Positions 39,501 through 48,006 of a DNA stretch of 64,000 nt are shown piece after piece. Within the stretch, counting starts at the first letter, position 1; the number at the start of each line of letters is the position of its first letter. The position numbers and the translations under genes are program-made. Under the pieces are notes generated by a model that did no database searches, was not told where the DNA came from, and saw only the letters and a list, made by a program, of their open reading frames with translations. The stretch is from JABFXX01 sp036489755 (GTDB taxonomy: Bacteria; Myxococcota_A; Polyangia; Haliangiales; Haliangiaceae): positions 62,001 through 126,000 of the forward strand of contig DASXFD010000083.1 in NCBI GenBank assembly GCA_036489755.1, given 5' to 3'.

Positions 39501-40510
39501 GCGGCCGCTTCGCGCGCGTCGCCTTGCGCGAGCGTGATCGACGCGAGCGCCGCGTGCGCCGCCGCGAACTGCGGCCATCGGCCGAGCGCCTGCCGCGCGA
39601 GCTCGAGCCCGTCGAAGAACCACGACGGCCGCGCCGCCGCGAGCGCGAGGATCCGCTCGAGCAGCATCGGCTGATCCGGCCCGCCCGCCGCGAGCAGCGC
39701 GCGATAGCCGCGCATCGCATCCTCGATGTGGCCCTCGCGCAGCTGGCTGTCGGCCGAGTGCATCAGATCGTGCGCGGCCGCGAGCTGGAGCGGCGCCGCG
39801 CGCACCGGCGGCTCGGCGCTGCGGCTGCCGGCCGGACCGAACGCGACCTCGATCGCGCCGCGGCCGATCCGCACGGCGGTGAGCTCGACCTCGGCGACCG
39901 CGGGCAAGCGCCAGCCCGCCGGTGGCAACAGCGACCACAACAGCGCGCCGATCAGATCGATCTCGACGTCGCACAGCCCGCGCGCGTGCGGCCGCTCGAT
40001 CACGCCGGCGGCGTCGGTCGCACCGAGCAGCGCGGTGAGGATGCGATCGGCGATCACCGGGCCCGGCGAGGGCAGGTGGCCGTGCACGCGGACGTGACTC
40101 GCGAGCACGCGCAGGTGCGTGCCCGTGTTCGCGACCTGGATTCGAAACGTGACGTCGGCGGTCGCGAGCCCGTCGGCGGCGCGCGCGCGCACCGAGACGT
40201 AGCCGTCGGCGAGCCGCGCGGCGACGTTCGTGATGCCGAGGCCCGCGAGGTGTCGTCGCGACTGCGCGACGCGATCGTCGAGGGTCGCGGCCGACACGCG
40301 CACGGCGAGCGAACGCAGCCGCGTGCGCCGCCGCTGATAACGCTCTGCGTGACCGGTACCCGGATCGGTGCCGAGCTCGGCGACCTCGAGCTCGAGCCGC
40401 TCGACGACGAGCGGCCCGGCCGGCACATCCGCGAGCTCGAGCCGCGCTGCCCCACCGAGCGCGTGGAACGCGAACGGCAAGCGGCCCGCGGGCCCCGCGC
40501 GGTCAATCAC
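33572..40510 (-). CDS. Giant TPR protein
   Basis: At 2312 aa this is by far the largest gene in the window. Residues 1 to about 245 are a non-repetitive domain I do not recognise (AARLELADVPAGPLVVERLELEV and onward). The remaining roughly 2000 residues are an almost continuous array of 34-residue tetratricopeptide units with the usual W/L-G-Y-A-A-P pattern, such as LYERLRGLGLTQAIATK and AAEAYRCLKEAH-like units, separated by Ala/Asp-rich linkers. TPR arrays are scaffolds for protein complexes. There is no obvious signal peptide or membrane segment, so it is probably cytoplasmic. The GTG start at 40510 follows from the upstream stop. The frame is uninterrupted. Confidence 0.8.
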   Translation of the reverse strand: MIDRAGPAGRLPFAFHALGGAARLELADVPAGPLVVERLELEVAELGTDPGTGHAERYQRRRTRLRSLAVRVSAATLDDRVAQSRRHLAGLGITNVAARLADGYVSVRARAADGLATADVTFRIQVANTGTHLRVLASHVRVHGHLPSPGPVIADRILTALLGATDAAGVIERPHARGLCDVEIDLIGALLWSLLPPAGWRLPAVAEVELTAVRIGRGAIEVAFGPAGSRSAEPPVRAAPLQLAAAHDLMHSADSQLREGHIEDAMRGYRALLAAGGPDQPMLLERILALAAARPSWFFDGLELARQALGRWPQFAAAHAALASITLAQGDAREAAAHLTDVAQLASADDDADQATFAALAGARLLRVLEPRAATRLYELALEHDPHSVEAADALADRLTDEARWPELVRLLRARALPNTDVPRAVSLRLRLAELFANQLGDPTSAHAELAVARALAPDDPAVHEMTAAITAASDPDAAVQAWREVVRLAETRGDRSMNARANAALGELLARQHDGAAAERAWHAALEHDPLQADAIAGLAGAAAGRGDHGRAAELYERLRGLGLTQAIATKHELALARSLVELGRSDDARAALRRATAAGGETSAEAHAVLAELAEAAGDAEHAAAELDTAIQALVELGAGRARAAALAAARATLLDRIAPGDAPAAWQLAYDLARTSAPELARVAARSLLASAPDLAGELRWIDAVLEAKPGAAERAALLVARAGVRRRAPDPDLVRALADAREALKLAGDGEVETRRRALELEADVLATTGDHRGRAQALAQLARMAGRGTERAIVETAAASAWLAADDAAAALPHGLRALSEIDDDATSHVRRDVLATLGEAAWRQRAWSDVIATYASLLDTTAGDGDAVALREGVVRYRIAVAAERTGDGERAMAVLRPLADDVELARATPVELRGQALRLFADLAERAGDLAGAANALEGVAREAGSDGAANASGRADAMYRAGELFRRADRPDDAVRCLEAALRISDTHLPALDALEAQWRERGDLERVSVILGRKVAATARHPQRQKPLLSRLGDLQDQLGRPDVALATHQRALEIDATWRPSLAYVIERLRRDGQIGPAVGGLAQLAGELPGDNGLDFAVVTRERAMAAHALAELVEAQSDDVLDIVRGVAMPVLERAAADPALRGPEAGELEHIAAALARLRGEPAPRAGDNDAENTESGRMRGRHSGALSLRDAAKRARAGGRLVDAFAALETANHVAPGDPELVRELAELATELGDFDAAARFLADLARLSTGSKQGDALLELADLYYDRLDDVQRARQTMRDAAEAFTGTRHDNTLRLLAAETAAHLAWDLAVAATSAIDVDRRTATDVVNLATALVRAGKTAEAVELVEQATSSGKLADGRELLDQLRVELARKSALAERDAAAAISGDAPADAAALLRAINDTTITQRDLKIAAIPANSAMAEGTAPQPSIVIAGTAVENSGALALAAAAADRDRLLAAHRQSPDDPAVLLALLAHLGDREPALRREILDAAAADSAGRAQAIALHELALAARADHDPIRASALWNKAYRVDPSYAPVWMPYADALAGADELELARELYEQIADCDAYPSERRAWAAERADALAQDDSIVSGEIGAGGERERSGPVGEPIVEPVVDLAEARELADQAKWAEAIEAAERAATSDPMDREALELLEELYLEAGDITAASEAIGRQLVTTEEPSDRAILWRRRAKLYRDALGRDAEAYRCLKEAHACAPADPEIAYQLRTAAMVRGEWALVASLLYREIAAAHNPRDRGALHLELALIFAEKLGDAPQAQVNFEQALVFDPTIPAARAPLAKRYEQIGRRAEAARLYEEAATTARAADRGALLAAAARCRATVEDLPAEAGLAGRIEAAEAAGDNETALELAHQLWRIDPGNAVGFRAIASSLRLQGDLAALTELTTLMTAKTQSSDLRASAWLDVARLADELAKYVESARAYDLALIEEPGHTGALDARGNLAFRLADWATADLIYRDLGPGESVLGDDELALRRSIIAEQLGRDSEALARAQDAAAAAPNRRDLLVRVQELATRLGELDVALAAGQQAFALVPLDDDDQLVATRFSLVDLYRQVGDLDAAVAHLDRIVRDHPHHARAIEQLAEVHVARVDWATAARYLYQLVPLAPTPAERAERLYRLGEAVLVHLGDRDRADDVFLRASDLDPSHVPTLRRLLDVYWRADDPGALVEVAGQLAASSGGLSSSIAASSLAQALVAAALVGDTQLAGKLVSALGAEAPREIVVTLVELGQRGGTGGRDRARRFELTSASTAVAELGHRGLIDLGALRAAASGTGVESAL

Positions 40511-40680
40511 GTCGAAAACGTATCAGAACCTGCGCCTCGGCGGCGTTCTGGGGCCAGCGCACGCGAGGCTCCCTCACCACTAACAGCTTGCCCGTCGGTG
40601 ACATTCGGACCTGATGCGGCGAGGCGTCGACCTCTCGCAGGTGATGCTCATGTCGCGCAGGTTCAGATAGACAATGCAGG

Positions 40681-40710
40681 TTGTTGTGTGCTCCTCGGCG
40701 CGCGTATCGT
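40681..40710 (+). promoter_or_regulatory. Candidate promoter of the VWA lipoprotein genes
   Basis: TTGTTG (40681-40686) and TATCGT (40705-40710) are separated by 18 bp, with the start codon 22 bp further down and a GGAGGG ribosome site between (40724-40729). The surrounding 222-bp intergenic stretch holds no gene on either strand and also contains the start region of the divergent TPR gene. The boxes are weak matches, so this is tentative. Confidence 0.3.
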
Positions 40711-40732
40711 CCGCGACAACGCTGGAGGGCCC

Positions 40733-41806
40733 ATGTCGAAAATGACGTATTTCGTGGCGACGCTCGCACTCATGTTCTCGTGCGGGCCGACGCGCCACAC
40801 GCCGGGAGGCGACGATGACAACAACGGCGCCGACGGCGGGAACAACCAAGGCTCGCAGATGATGGGCTCGTCATGCGTGACGAGCACCGAGACTGCGATG
40901 TCCACGCCACTCGACATCTACATCATGCTCGACCAGTCGGGCTCGATGGATATGGACAGCAAGTGGACCGACGTGTCGAGCGCGCTCGAGACGTTCGTCC
41001 AGCAGCCGAACCTCAACGGCATCTCGGTCGGCATCCAGTACTTCGGGCAGTCCACCGGCAACGAGTGCGACGTCACGAACTACTCGACGCCTGAAGTGGA
41101 GATCGCACCGCTGCCCGGCGTCGCGTCGTCGATCGTTAGCTCGGTCACCAGTCACAATTCTGATGTCACCGAGGAGCTCGACGATACGCCGACCTGGCAG
41201 GCGCTCTCGGGCGCCGTGGCCCACGCAAAAACCTGGGCGACTGCCCACCCGAGCGACACCGTCGCCGTGGTGATCGCGACCGACGGCGAGCCGGAAGCCT
41301 CGTGCGGCAGCGACACGAACATCAGCAGCTCGGTCACGGTCGCGCAGAACGCCTACGCGGGGACGCCGAAGATTCCGACGTTCGTGATCGGAGTCGACGA
41401 TGGCACGAACTTGACCAACTTGAACGACCTCGCTGCCGGCGGCGGCACGGGCTCCGCGTTCATCGTGAATGCCGGTGGCAGCGCGCAGCAGCAGTTCCTC
41501 AACGCGCTCAACGCAATTCGCGGCACGGCGATCGGCTGCACGTATCAGATCCCGGTGCCGTCGATGGGCATGATCAACTACAACCAGGTCAACATCATCT
41601 ACACGCCGGGCGGTGGCGGCTCGCCGGTCACCATCCCGCAGGTCGCGAGCATGTCGGCCTGCCCGTCGACGGGTAACGCCTGGTACTACGACAACCCGAC
41701 CGCGCCGACCGAGATCATCTTGTGCAGCGCGACGTGCGGCACCATCGAGGCCGACTCGACCGGCTCGCTGGGCATCGCGCTCGGCTGCTCGACGGTCATC
41801 GAGTAG
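40733..41806 (+). CDS. VWA-domain lipoprotein, paralogue 1
   Basis: A 357-aa surface protein. The signal ends at Cys17 (LMFSCGP, a slightly atypical lipobox), followed by an Asp/Asn/Gly-rich linker (GGDDDNNGADGGNN). The von Willebrand A domain has an intact MIDAS: DQSGS at residues 67-71, Thr in DDTPTW, and Asp in ATDGEPE. After the domain comes a conserved block with CTYQIPVPS, YTPGGGG and PSTGNAWYY, ending LGCSTVIE. VWA domains bind metal-dependent protein ligands, so an adhesion or assembly role is likely. ATG 40733 has a good GGAGGG site. A longer reading upstream is only antisense sequence of the TPR gene. Confidence 0.82.
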   Translation: MSKMTYFVATLALMFSCGPTRHTPGGDDDNNGADGGNNQGSQMMGSSCVTSTETAMSTPLDIYIMLDQSGSMDMDSKWTDVSSALETFVQQPNLNGISVGIQYFGQSTGNECDVTNYSTPEVEIAPLPGVASSIVSSVTSHNSDVTEELDDTPTWQALSGAVAHAKTWATAHPSDTVAVVIATDGEPEASCGSDTNISSSVTVAQNAYAGTPKIPTFVIGVDDGTNLTNLNDLAAGGGTGSAFIVNAGGSAQQQFLNALNAIRGTAIGCTYQIPVPSMGMINYNQVNIIYTPGGGGSPVTIPQVASMSACPSTGNAWYYDNPTAPTEIILCSATCGTIEADSTGSLGIALGCSTVIE

Positions 41807-41862
41807 GAACGCGCTTGTAACCGTAGCGAGCTTCGGCATACGGTTCCCCGCCAGAGGGGCCC

Positions 41863-43038
41863 ATGTCGAAAGCGATCTACGTCGTCGCCACGCTCGCGCT
41901 CGTGTTGTCGTGCAGCCCGTCGCGAAGAGCGCCGGGCAGCGGCGACGACGATGGAAACGGCAATGGTGGCGATGCCGGCAACAACATCGGCTCGTCGTGT
42001 GCGTCGGACACGATCACGGCGCAGCAGATCCCGCTCGACATCTACATCGAGCTCGATCAGTCGAGCTCGATGAGCGACTCGAACAAGTGGGGCTCGGTGA
42101 CGAGCGCGATCGGCCAGTTCGTCGGCCAGCCCGGGCTCGACGGCGTGTCGGTCGGCCTCGGCTACTTCGCGGTGCAGACGCCGCCGCCGACCTGCTCGAC
42201 GCTGACGTGCACCACCGACAACGATTGCGGCTCGGCCGCGTGCGGGCCCTGCTTCACGCTCGGCGGTAGCGGGGGCACGTGCCTCGGTGCAGCGTCGGCG
42301 CTGCTCGGCGGCGCGGACTCGTGCACCGCCGCCGATTACGAGACGCCGGCCGTTGAATTCGCGCCGCTGCCCGGCGTCGCGGGTGCGATCACGAGCTCGA
42401 TGAACCAGCACTCGCCGACGACCGGCACGCCGACCGTGCAAGCGCTCACCGGCGCGCTCGCTCATGCGACGAGCTGGGCGAACCAGCACGCCGGCGACGC
42501 GGTCGTCGTGGTGCTCGCGACCGACGGCGAGCCCGATGACTCGTGCACGCCCGAGGACGTGCCCGGCGTCGAAGCGGTCGCGACGATGGGCTACACGGCG
42601 TCGCCGAGCATCCCGACGTTCGTGATCGGCGTCGGCGACGACCTGTCCGATCTCGACGGCATCGCCGCGGCGGGCGGCACCGGCTCCGCGTTCCTCGTCG
42701 ACACCAACGCGAACGTGCTGCAGCAGTTCCTCGACGCGATGAACGCGATCCGCCACTCGGTGCTCGGCTGCACGTATCAGATCCCGGTGCCGTCGAGCGG
42801 CACGCCCGACTACCAGGAAGTCAACGTCATCTACACGCCGGGCGGCGGCGGCATGCCCGAGACCATCCCGAACGTCGCGGACGCCGCGCATTGCCCCGCG
42901 ACCGGCAACGCCTGGTACTACAACAACGCCGCGAACCCGACGCAGATCATCCTGTGCAGCGCGACGTGCGGCGTGGTCACGGCGGACACGGCGGGCTCGG
43001 TCGGGATCCAGCTCGGCTGCTCGACTATCATCGAGTAG
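41863..43038 (+). CDS. VWA-domain lipoprotein with Cys-rich insert, paralogue 2
   Basis: A 391-aa tandem paralogue of the preceding gene. Lipobox Cys17 (LVLSC), linker GDDDGNGNGGDAGNN and MIDAS DQSSS (residues 65-69), Thr in TGTPTV and Asp in ATDGEPD are all kept. The difference is an insertion at about residues 105-155 carrying seven cysteines (positions 111, 116, 122, 127, 130, 140 and 154), absent from paralogue 1. The C-terminal block from CTYQIPVPSSG to LGCSTIIE is nearly the same. The gap between the two genes is 56 bp and contains TTGTAA and CATACG spaced by 16 bp, a possible separate promoter. Confidence 0.82.
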   Translation: MSKAIYVVATLALVLSCSPSRRAPGSGDDDGNGNGGDAGNNIGSSCASDTITAQQIPLDIYIELDQSSSMSDSNKWGSVTSAIGQFVGQPGLDGVSVGLGYFAVQTPPPTCSTLTCTTDNDCGSAACGPCFTLGGSGGTCLGAASALLGGADSCTAADYETPAVEFAPLPGVAGAITSSMNQHSPTTGTPTVQALTGALAHATSWANQHAGDAVVVVLATDGEPDDSCTPEDVPGVEAVATMGYTASPSIPTFVIGVGDDLSDLDGIAAAGGTGSAFLVDTNANVLQQFLDAMNAIRHSVLGCTYQIPVPSSGTPDYQEVNVIYTPGGGGMPETIPNVADAAHCPATGNAWYYNNAANPTQIILCSATCGVVTADTAGSVGIQLGCSTIIE

Positions 43039-43046
43039 CGAGCGGG

Positions 43047-43072
43047 GCGCGCGCCTTGCAACGTGCGCGCGC
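43047..43072 (+). other. GC hairpin abutting the next start codon
   Basis: GCGCGCGC at 43047-43054 pairs perfectly with GCGCGCGC at 43065-43072 around a 10-base loop. The second arm touches the ATG at 43073. There is no U-tract, so it is unlikely to be an intrinsic terminator. In the mRNA it would place the start codon at the foot of a very stable stem. Confidence 0.5.
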
Positions 43073-43885
43073 ATGTTCAGGTTCACATTGCTCGGCGCGC
43101 TCGCTGCGTGCACGACCGCGACCCCGCCGACCAGCCAAGCCGTGAACGCCGTCGATTCCGTTGGCAGCAACGAGGCCACGATCGCGTTTCAAGCGGGCTA
43201 CACCGAGACCACGACGGGTGCGCTCGTGGCTGGCTCGACTGTGCGCGTGACGTACGACCTGTCGCGTTTGGAAACGTGCGATGCCGAATCAAACGGCATT
43301 GCCGTCTGGGGCACGACTGGCTACGCGCAATTCGACGACGGCACGACGGTCGCGCTGACGGTGTCCGAGCTTCAAGGGACGGCCGTCGTGCCGGTCGCCG
43401 CCGACCTCGTCTTGCCGGCCTCGGCCACGAGCGTCGCGTTCTGGTTCACGCAGACGAACGAGTGGGGCTGCATCGCGTACGACTCCGACTACGGCCAGAA
43501 CTACGCGTTCGACCTGCAGCCGAGCGGTGCGGCCGCGGTCGTCGACTTCCCGACCGATCCGTCGGCGCCGCCCACGCAATCCGATGCGATCCACGCGGGC
43601 GACCAGATCGTCGTTCACTACGACCCCGATCGGCTGTCGCGCTGCTACGCGCTCGAGAACGAGCAGCCGGCGTGGCAGGTGACGATGGACTGGCAGGTCG
43701 ACGGTGGCGCGGTGCAGAGCGCACCGGCCTCGCGGATCGACGGCAACGAGCTGGTCGCGGCCGATCCGCTGGTTACGGTGCCGGCCGGCTCGGACCTCGC
43801 GATGTGGTTCGAAGCGACGAGCGCGTACGGCTGCGATGCGTGGGACTCGGCGTACGGCGCGAACTACCACTTCGCGATCGAGTGA
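43073..43885 (+). CDS. Tandem DUF6209-like secreted protein
   Basis: A 270-aa exported protein with a short signal and possible lipobox (GALAACT, Cys13). It contains two copies of a domain of about 95 residues. Each copy has a YDxxRLxxC opening (YDLSRLETCDA and YDPDRLSRCYA), a central segment, and an ending WFxxxxxxGCxxxDSxYGxNYxF (seen as EWGCIAYDSDYGQNYAF and AYGCDAWDSAYGANYHF). The layout matches my recollection of DUF6209. Cysteines at matching positions suggest one disulfide per domain. No function is assigned. ATG 43073 has no clear Shine-Dalgarno and directly follows a GC hairpin. Confidence 0.65.
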   Translation: MFRFTLLGALAACTTATPPTSQAVNAVDSVGSNEATIAFQAGYTETTTGALVAGSTVRVTYDLSRLETCDAESNGIAVWGTTGYAQFDDGTTVALTVSELQGTAVVPVAADLVLPASATSVAFWFTQTNEWGCIAYDSDYGQNYAFDLQPSGAAAVVDFPTDPSAPPTQSDAIHAGDQIVVHYDPDRLSRCYALENEQPAWQVTMDWQVDGGAVQSAPASRIDGNELVAADPLVTVPAGSDLAMWFEATSAYGCDAWDSAYGANYHFAIE

Positions 43886-43901
43886 TCGCTCGAGTGACCG
43901 C

Positions 43902-45866
43902 TCAGTGGAAGCTCATGCACGGCCGGTAGCCGGTCTGCTCTAGCTTGCCGTCATCGTCGCGATCCGTGATCTTGTCGGTCGCGGGGATGATCTTCTTGTC
44001 CTTCGCGAGCGCCTCGCACTTGGTCTTGAGCCACGTCTCGACGAACGATTGCGCGCGCGTGGCGCGCAGCTGCGCGATGCGATCGTCGGCGGTCTTGTCG
44101 AAGTCGGCGACGTTCGGCTGCTGGCGGTCACGGAGCTGGATCACGACGAACGCGCCGTCGGCCTCGTAGACCTTCTTCGCGTACTCGCCTGGCTTGAGCT
44201 CGTCGAACACGGCCGTCGCGGCTGCTTTGGACGCGCCGAGCCCGGGCAACTCCGTGCTGCGCGGCGTCGGGCCGATGTGCTCGAGGCTCGGCTTCTCGAT
44301 CGCGCCGAGCGGCGGCAACACGTCATTCGACGCGACCACGTCGGGCGCGGGAGCCGGCGCCGGTGCGGGTGCCGGCGTAGCGGCCGAGCCCGCGGAACCT
44401 GCCGAGCCCGCGGCGACGGCCGAGCCTGCCGGCACTGCGCCCGAGTCGTCCTCGAACCAGCCGGCCGGGATGTCCTTGCTCTCGGACTCGCGCTCGCCGT
44501 GCGGCGCGCCGTGCATGAGCAGCTGCTCGAGCTGCTTCTTCTGCTCGGGCGACGTGTTCGGATCGTTCATCATCTTCTGGAGCTGCTCGAGCATCTCCGG
44601 CGTGATCTGCTGACCGCCGCCGGCGGGCGCTTCGGACGGCTTGTAGAGGTCGTCGAGGTTGACGTGCATGCCGTTCTTGGTCGCGCCGTCGAGCGCCGCG
44701 ATCGCCGCGCGCTTCGCGGCTTCCTTGGCCCACGTGTCCTTCGCGAGCGTCTCGGCGATCTCGTGCTTGACCTGGTCGAGCTTGAGGTCGCCCTCGCGCT
44801 TGTCCTCGGCGAGCACTAGGTACGCGCCCTTGTCGGTCGTGATGACCGGCGTGGTCTCGCCGGGCTTGAGCGTCTTCACTGCATCGTTGACGGCCTTGTC
44901 ACCGAGCGTCGGATTTTCGGCGGTGTGCCAGCCGAGCGCGCCGCCCGATGCCTTCGCGGTCGGATCGGTCGACAGCTCCTTGGCGGCCGCGGCGAACTTC
45001 GTCTTGTCGCCGCCGACGTCCTTCTTGACCTGCTCGAGCTTGGCCTTCGCCTGATCGATCGTCATGCCTGCCGCCGACGCGCTGCCAGCCGAGCCGCTGC
45101 CGGTCTCCGGCTTCGCGATGAAGATCTCGCGCAACAGCAACGCGGGCTTCGTGCCCTTGTAGAGCCGCTCGTCGGCCTTGAACCGCGCCGAGATCTCGTC
45201 GGCGTGCGTCGACGCGTAGCGATCGATGTCGCTAGCGCCGATCTCGAGCGCGCTGCGATAGGTGTCGGGCCGGAACGCGACGAGGTCGTACGTGGCCGTG
45301 TTGTTCTCGAACAAGAACTGCGAGAGCGCTTCTTCGCGCGACACCTGCACCGACTCCTTGAGGATGTCGGCCATCATCGCGGCGAGCATCGCGCGCTTCT
45401 GCTCCTCGATGTACGAGTTCCGCGAGACGTTGAGCTGCTGGTACCAGGCGTCGAACGCGCGGATGTTCCAGAAGTGGTCCTTGTCGAAGATGCCGGGGAT
45501 CGTCGCGGTCTGGCCGCCGAAGAAGAAGTGGCCCTTCTTGATCTCGTTCATCACGAGATCGTCGTCGGCCATCAGGCCGCGCGCTTCGGCGGCCTGTGCG
45601 AGCAGCTCGCGGCGGATCAAGACTTCGAGCGCGACGTACGTCTTCTGCTTGCCGCTCGCGCCGTTCGCCGAGTAGGCGACCTTGAACGCGGTCTGCGTCG
45701 TATCGACGCCGTCGACCGAGATCACGGTGTTGCTGGTGCCTCGACAGCCGTTGTCGTCCGTCCGGCTCTGCCCGGGGCGGAAGTTGATCACGAAAATCAC
45801 GATCAACAGGCAGAAGATCAGATAGACGAAAATCGACGCGCCCTGGCGCCGCATTTGTTCAAGCAT
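43902..45866 (-). CDS. PpiD/SurA-like peptidyl-prolyl isomerase
   Basis: A 654-aa periplasmic folding factor anchored by one N-terminal helix (FVYLIFCLLIVIFVINF, about residues 13-29). A SurA/PpiD-type N-terminal region follows (ISVDGVDTTQTAF, VALEVLIRRELLAQAAEARG), then a parvulin-like PPIase domain: LLLREIFIAKPE, FAAAAKELSTDPTAKASGGALGWHTA and LKPGETTPVITTDKGAYLVLAED. A Pro/Ala/Gly-rich stretch (about residues 465-510) and a second degenerate C-terminal region FDELKPGEYAKKVYEADGAFVVIQLRDR come last. Such proteins assist outer-membrane and secreted protein folding. ATG 45866 starts just before the anchor. It diverges from mreB over about 200 bp. Confidence 0.85.
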   Translation of the reverse strand: MLEQMRRQGASIFVYLIFCLLIVIFVINFRPGQSRTDDNGCRGTSNTVISVDGVDTTQTAFKVAYSANGASGKQKTYVALEVLIRRELLAQAAEARGLMADDDLVMNEIKKGHFFFGGQTATIPGIFDKDHFWNIRAFDAWYQQLNVSRNSYIEEQKRAMLAAMMADILKESVQVSREEALSQFLFENNTATYDLVAFRPDTYRSALEIGASDIDRYASTHADEISARFKADERLYKGTKPALLLREIFIAKPETGSGSAGSASAAGMTIDQAKAKLEQVKKDVGGDKTKFAAAAKELSTDPTAKASGGALGWHTAENPTLGDKAVNDAVKTLKPGETTPVITTDKGAYLVLAEDKREGDLKLDQVKHEIAETLAKDTWAKEAAKRAAIAALDGATKNGMHVNLDDLYKPSEAPAGGGQQITPEMLEQLQKMMNDPNTSPEQKKQLEQLLMHGAPHGERESESKDIPAGWFEDDSGAVPAGSAVAAGSAGSAGSAATPAPAPAPAPAPDVVASNDVLPPLGAIEKPSLEHIGPTPRSTELPGLGASKAAATAVFDELKPGEYAKKVYEADGAFVVIQLRDRQQPNVADFDKTADDRIAQLRATRAQSFVETWLKTKCEALAKDKKIIPATDKITDRDDDGKLEQTGYRPCMSFH

Positions 45867-46032
45867 GGGCAGCCCAGGTTCTAGACCGCCCCCCACCTGG
45901 AAACAAGCTCCAGAGGACCTCGCTGGGGCCCGGCTCTATTGTCTTGATCGGGGCCTTTGGCGCGTGCTACTTCCGCCAGGCTTTCGGGGTGGTACGCGGT
46001 TCCTGAAGGCGCTTGGATTTTCTCTCCCCACG

Positions 46033-46052
46033 GCCGTCGCCTGACGGCTTTT
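46033..46052 (+). terminator. Intrinsic terminator/attenuator-like hairpin in mreB leader
   Basis: GCCGTC (46033-46038), loop GCCT, GACGGC (46043-46048) and then TTTT form a compact stem-loop with a U-tract, the layout of a Rho-independent terminator reading left to right. It ends 14 bp before the mreB ATG. The gene upstream (PpiD-like) runs the other way, so there is no upstream transcript to stop: the hairpin would act on the mre transcript itself, as an attenuator. Confidence 0.5.
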
Positions 46053-46066
46053 GCACCAGGAACACC

Positions 46067-47101
<1,035 letters not shown>

Positions 47102-47106
47102 CGGCG

Positions 47107-48006
47107 GTGACCGTTCGCCGCCGACTCGTCGATTGGTCGCTCGCGGCGCTGCTGGTCATCCTGCCGGCGCTCGTGCTGCGAGCAAGTCTGACGCGCGGCA
47201 CGCCGACGACGCTCGACTCGGCGCTGCTGCGCATCACCGCGCCGCTCGAAGCCGGCGTCGCGTGGGTGGTCGAAGGCATCGGCGGCCTGTGGTCGCGCTA
47301 CGTCGCGCTCGTCGACGTCGAGAGCGAGAACCGCGAGCTGCGCGCCGACAACGAGGATCTGCGCCGGCAGCTCGCGACGATGACTCGCCGCGCGTTCGAC
47401 GTCGAGGCGCTCGAAGACGTCGCGATGGTCAAGCGCCACACGCCGGCCGACACGCTCGGTGCGCGCGTGATCGGCGCGCCGCTGTCGCCCCAGTTCCGCG
47501 TGCTGCGCATTCGCATCGACCGCGGCGATCACGACGTCGCGCCCGGCATGCCGGTGATCACCGGTACCGGCCCGGTCGGCCGCATCGATCGCGTGTACGG
47601 CAGCTACGCCGACGTCACGCTCGTGTCGGATCCCAGCTCGTCGATCGAGGTCGTGATTCCGCGCACCGGCGGCCGCGGCATGCTCACCGGCTTGGGACGG
47701 CCCGATTCGTACGCGTGCACGATCGGCTGGCTCGAGAAGCAGGTCGATCCGAAAGCGAAGCTCGAGGTCGGCGACGAGGTCGTCACGAGTGGCCTCGGTG
47801 CGAGCTTTCCGCCGGGCCTCGTGGTCGGCAAAGTCAGCAAGGTCTCGCGCGACGACGGCCTGTTTCAGAGCGTCGAGGTCGCGCCCGCGGTCGACGTCTC
47901 GCGCGTGCGCGCCGTCGAGGTGCTGCTCGCGCCGCCGCCGCCGCCGGATCCCGACGCGAAGACCAAGAAGCGCAGCGAGCCGGCATTCGGCGGGAGAGCG
48001 CTGTGA
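47107..48006 (+). CDS. mreC: Rod shape-determining protein MreC
   Basis: A 299-aa bitopic protein. A membrane helix near residues 9-26 (DWSLAALLVILPALVL) is followed by a coiled coil (about residues 62-100, with VESENRELRADNEDLRRQLA) and two beta domains that include VIGAPLSPQFRVLRIRIDRGDHDVAPGMPVI and PDSYACTIGWLEK and KLEVGDEVVTSGLG. It links MreB to PBP2 in the elongasome. The Pro-rich C-terminus (APPPPPPDPDA) is longer than in E. coli. The GTG start lies 5 bp after mreB, and the stop overlaps the next small gene. Confidence 0.92.
   Translation: MTVRRRLVDWSLAALLVILPALVLRASLTRGTPTTLDSALLRITAPLEAGVAWVVEGIGGLWSRYVALVDVESENRELRADNEDLRRQLATMTRRAFDVEALEDVAMVKRHTPADTLGARVIGAPLSPQFRVLRIRIDRGDHDVAPGMPVITGTGPVGRIDRVYGSYADVTLVSDPSSSIEVVIPRTGGRGMLTGLGRPDSYACTIGWLEKQVDPKAKLEVGDEVVTSGLGASFPPGLVVGKVSKVSRDDGLFQSVEVAPAVDVSRVRAVEVLLAPPPPPDPDAKTKKRSEPAFGGRAL

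Noticed and set aside
36419..40732. Long plus-strand frame running into the first VWA gene
   Set aside because: It is antisense to the TPR array and has no domain; only the part from ATG 40733 with its ribosome site and lipobox is real.
46013..46066. Longer MreB from an in-frame TTG
   Set aside because: It would translate the leader hairpin and adds residues not seen in MreB; the family N-terminus (FDWVYGMF) begins right after ATG 46067.
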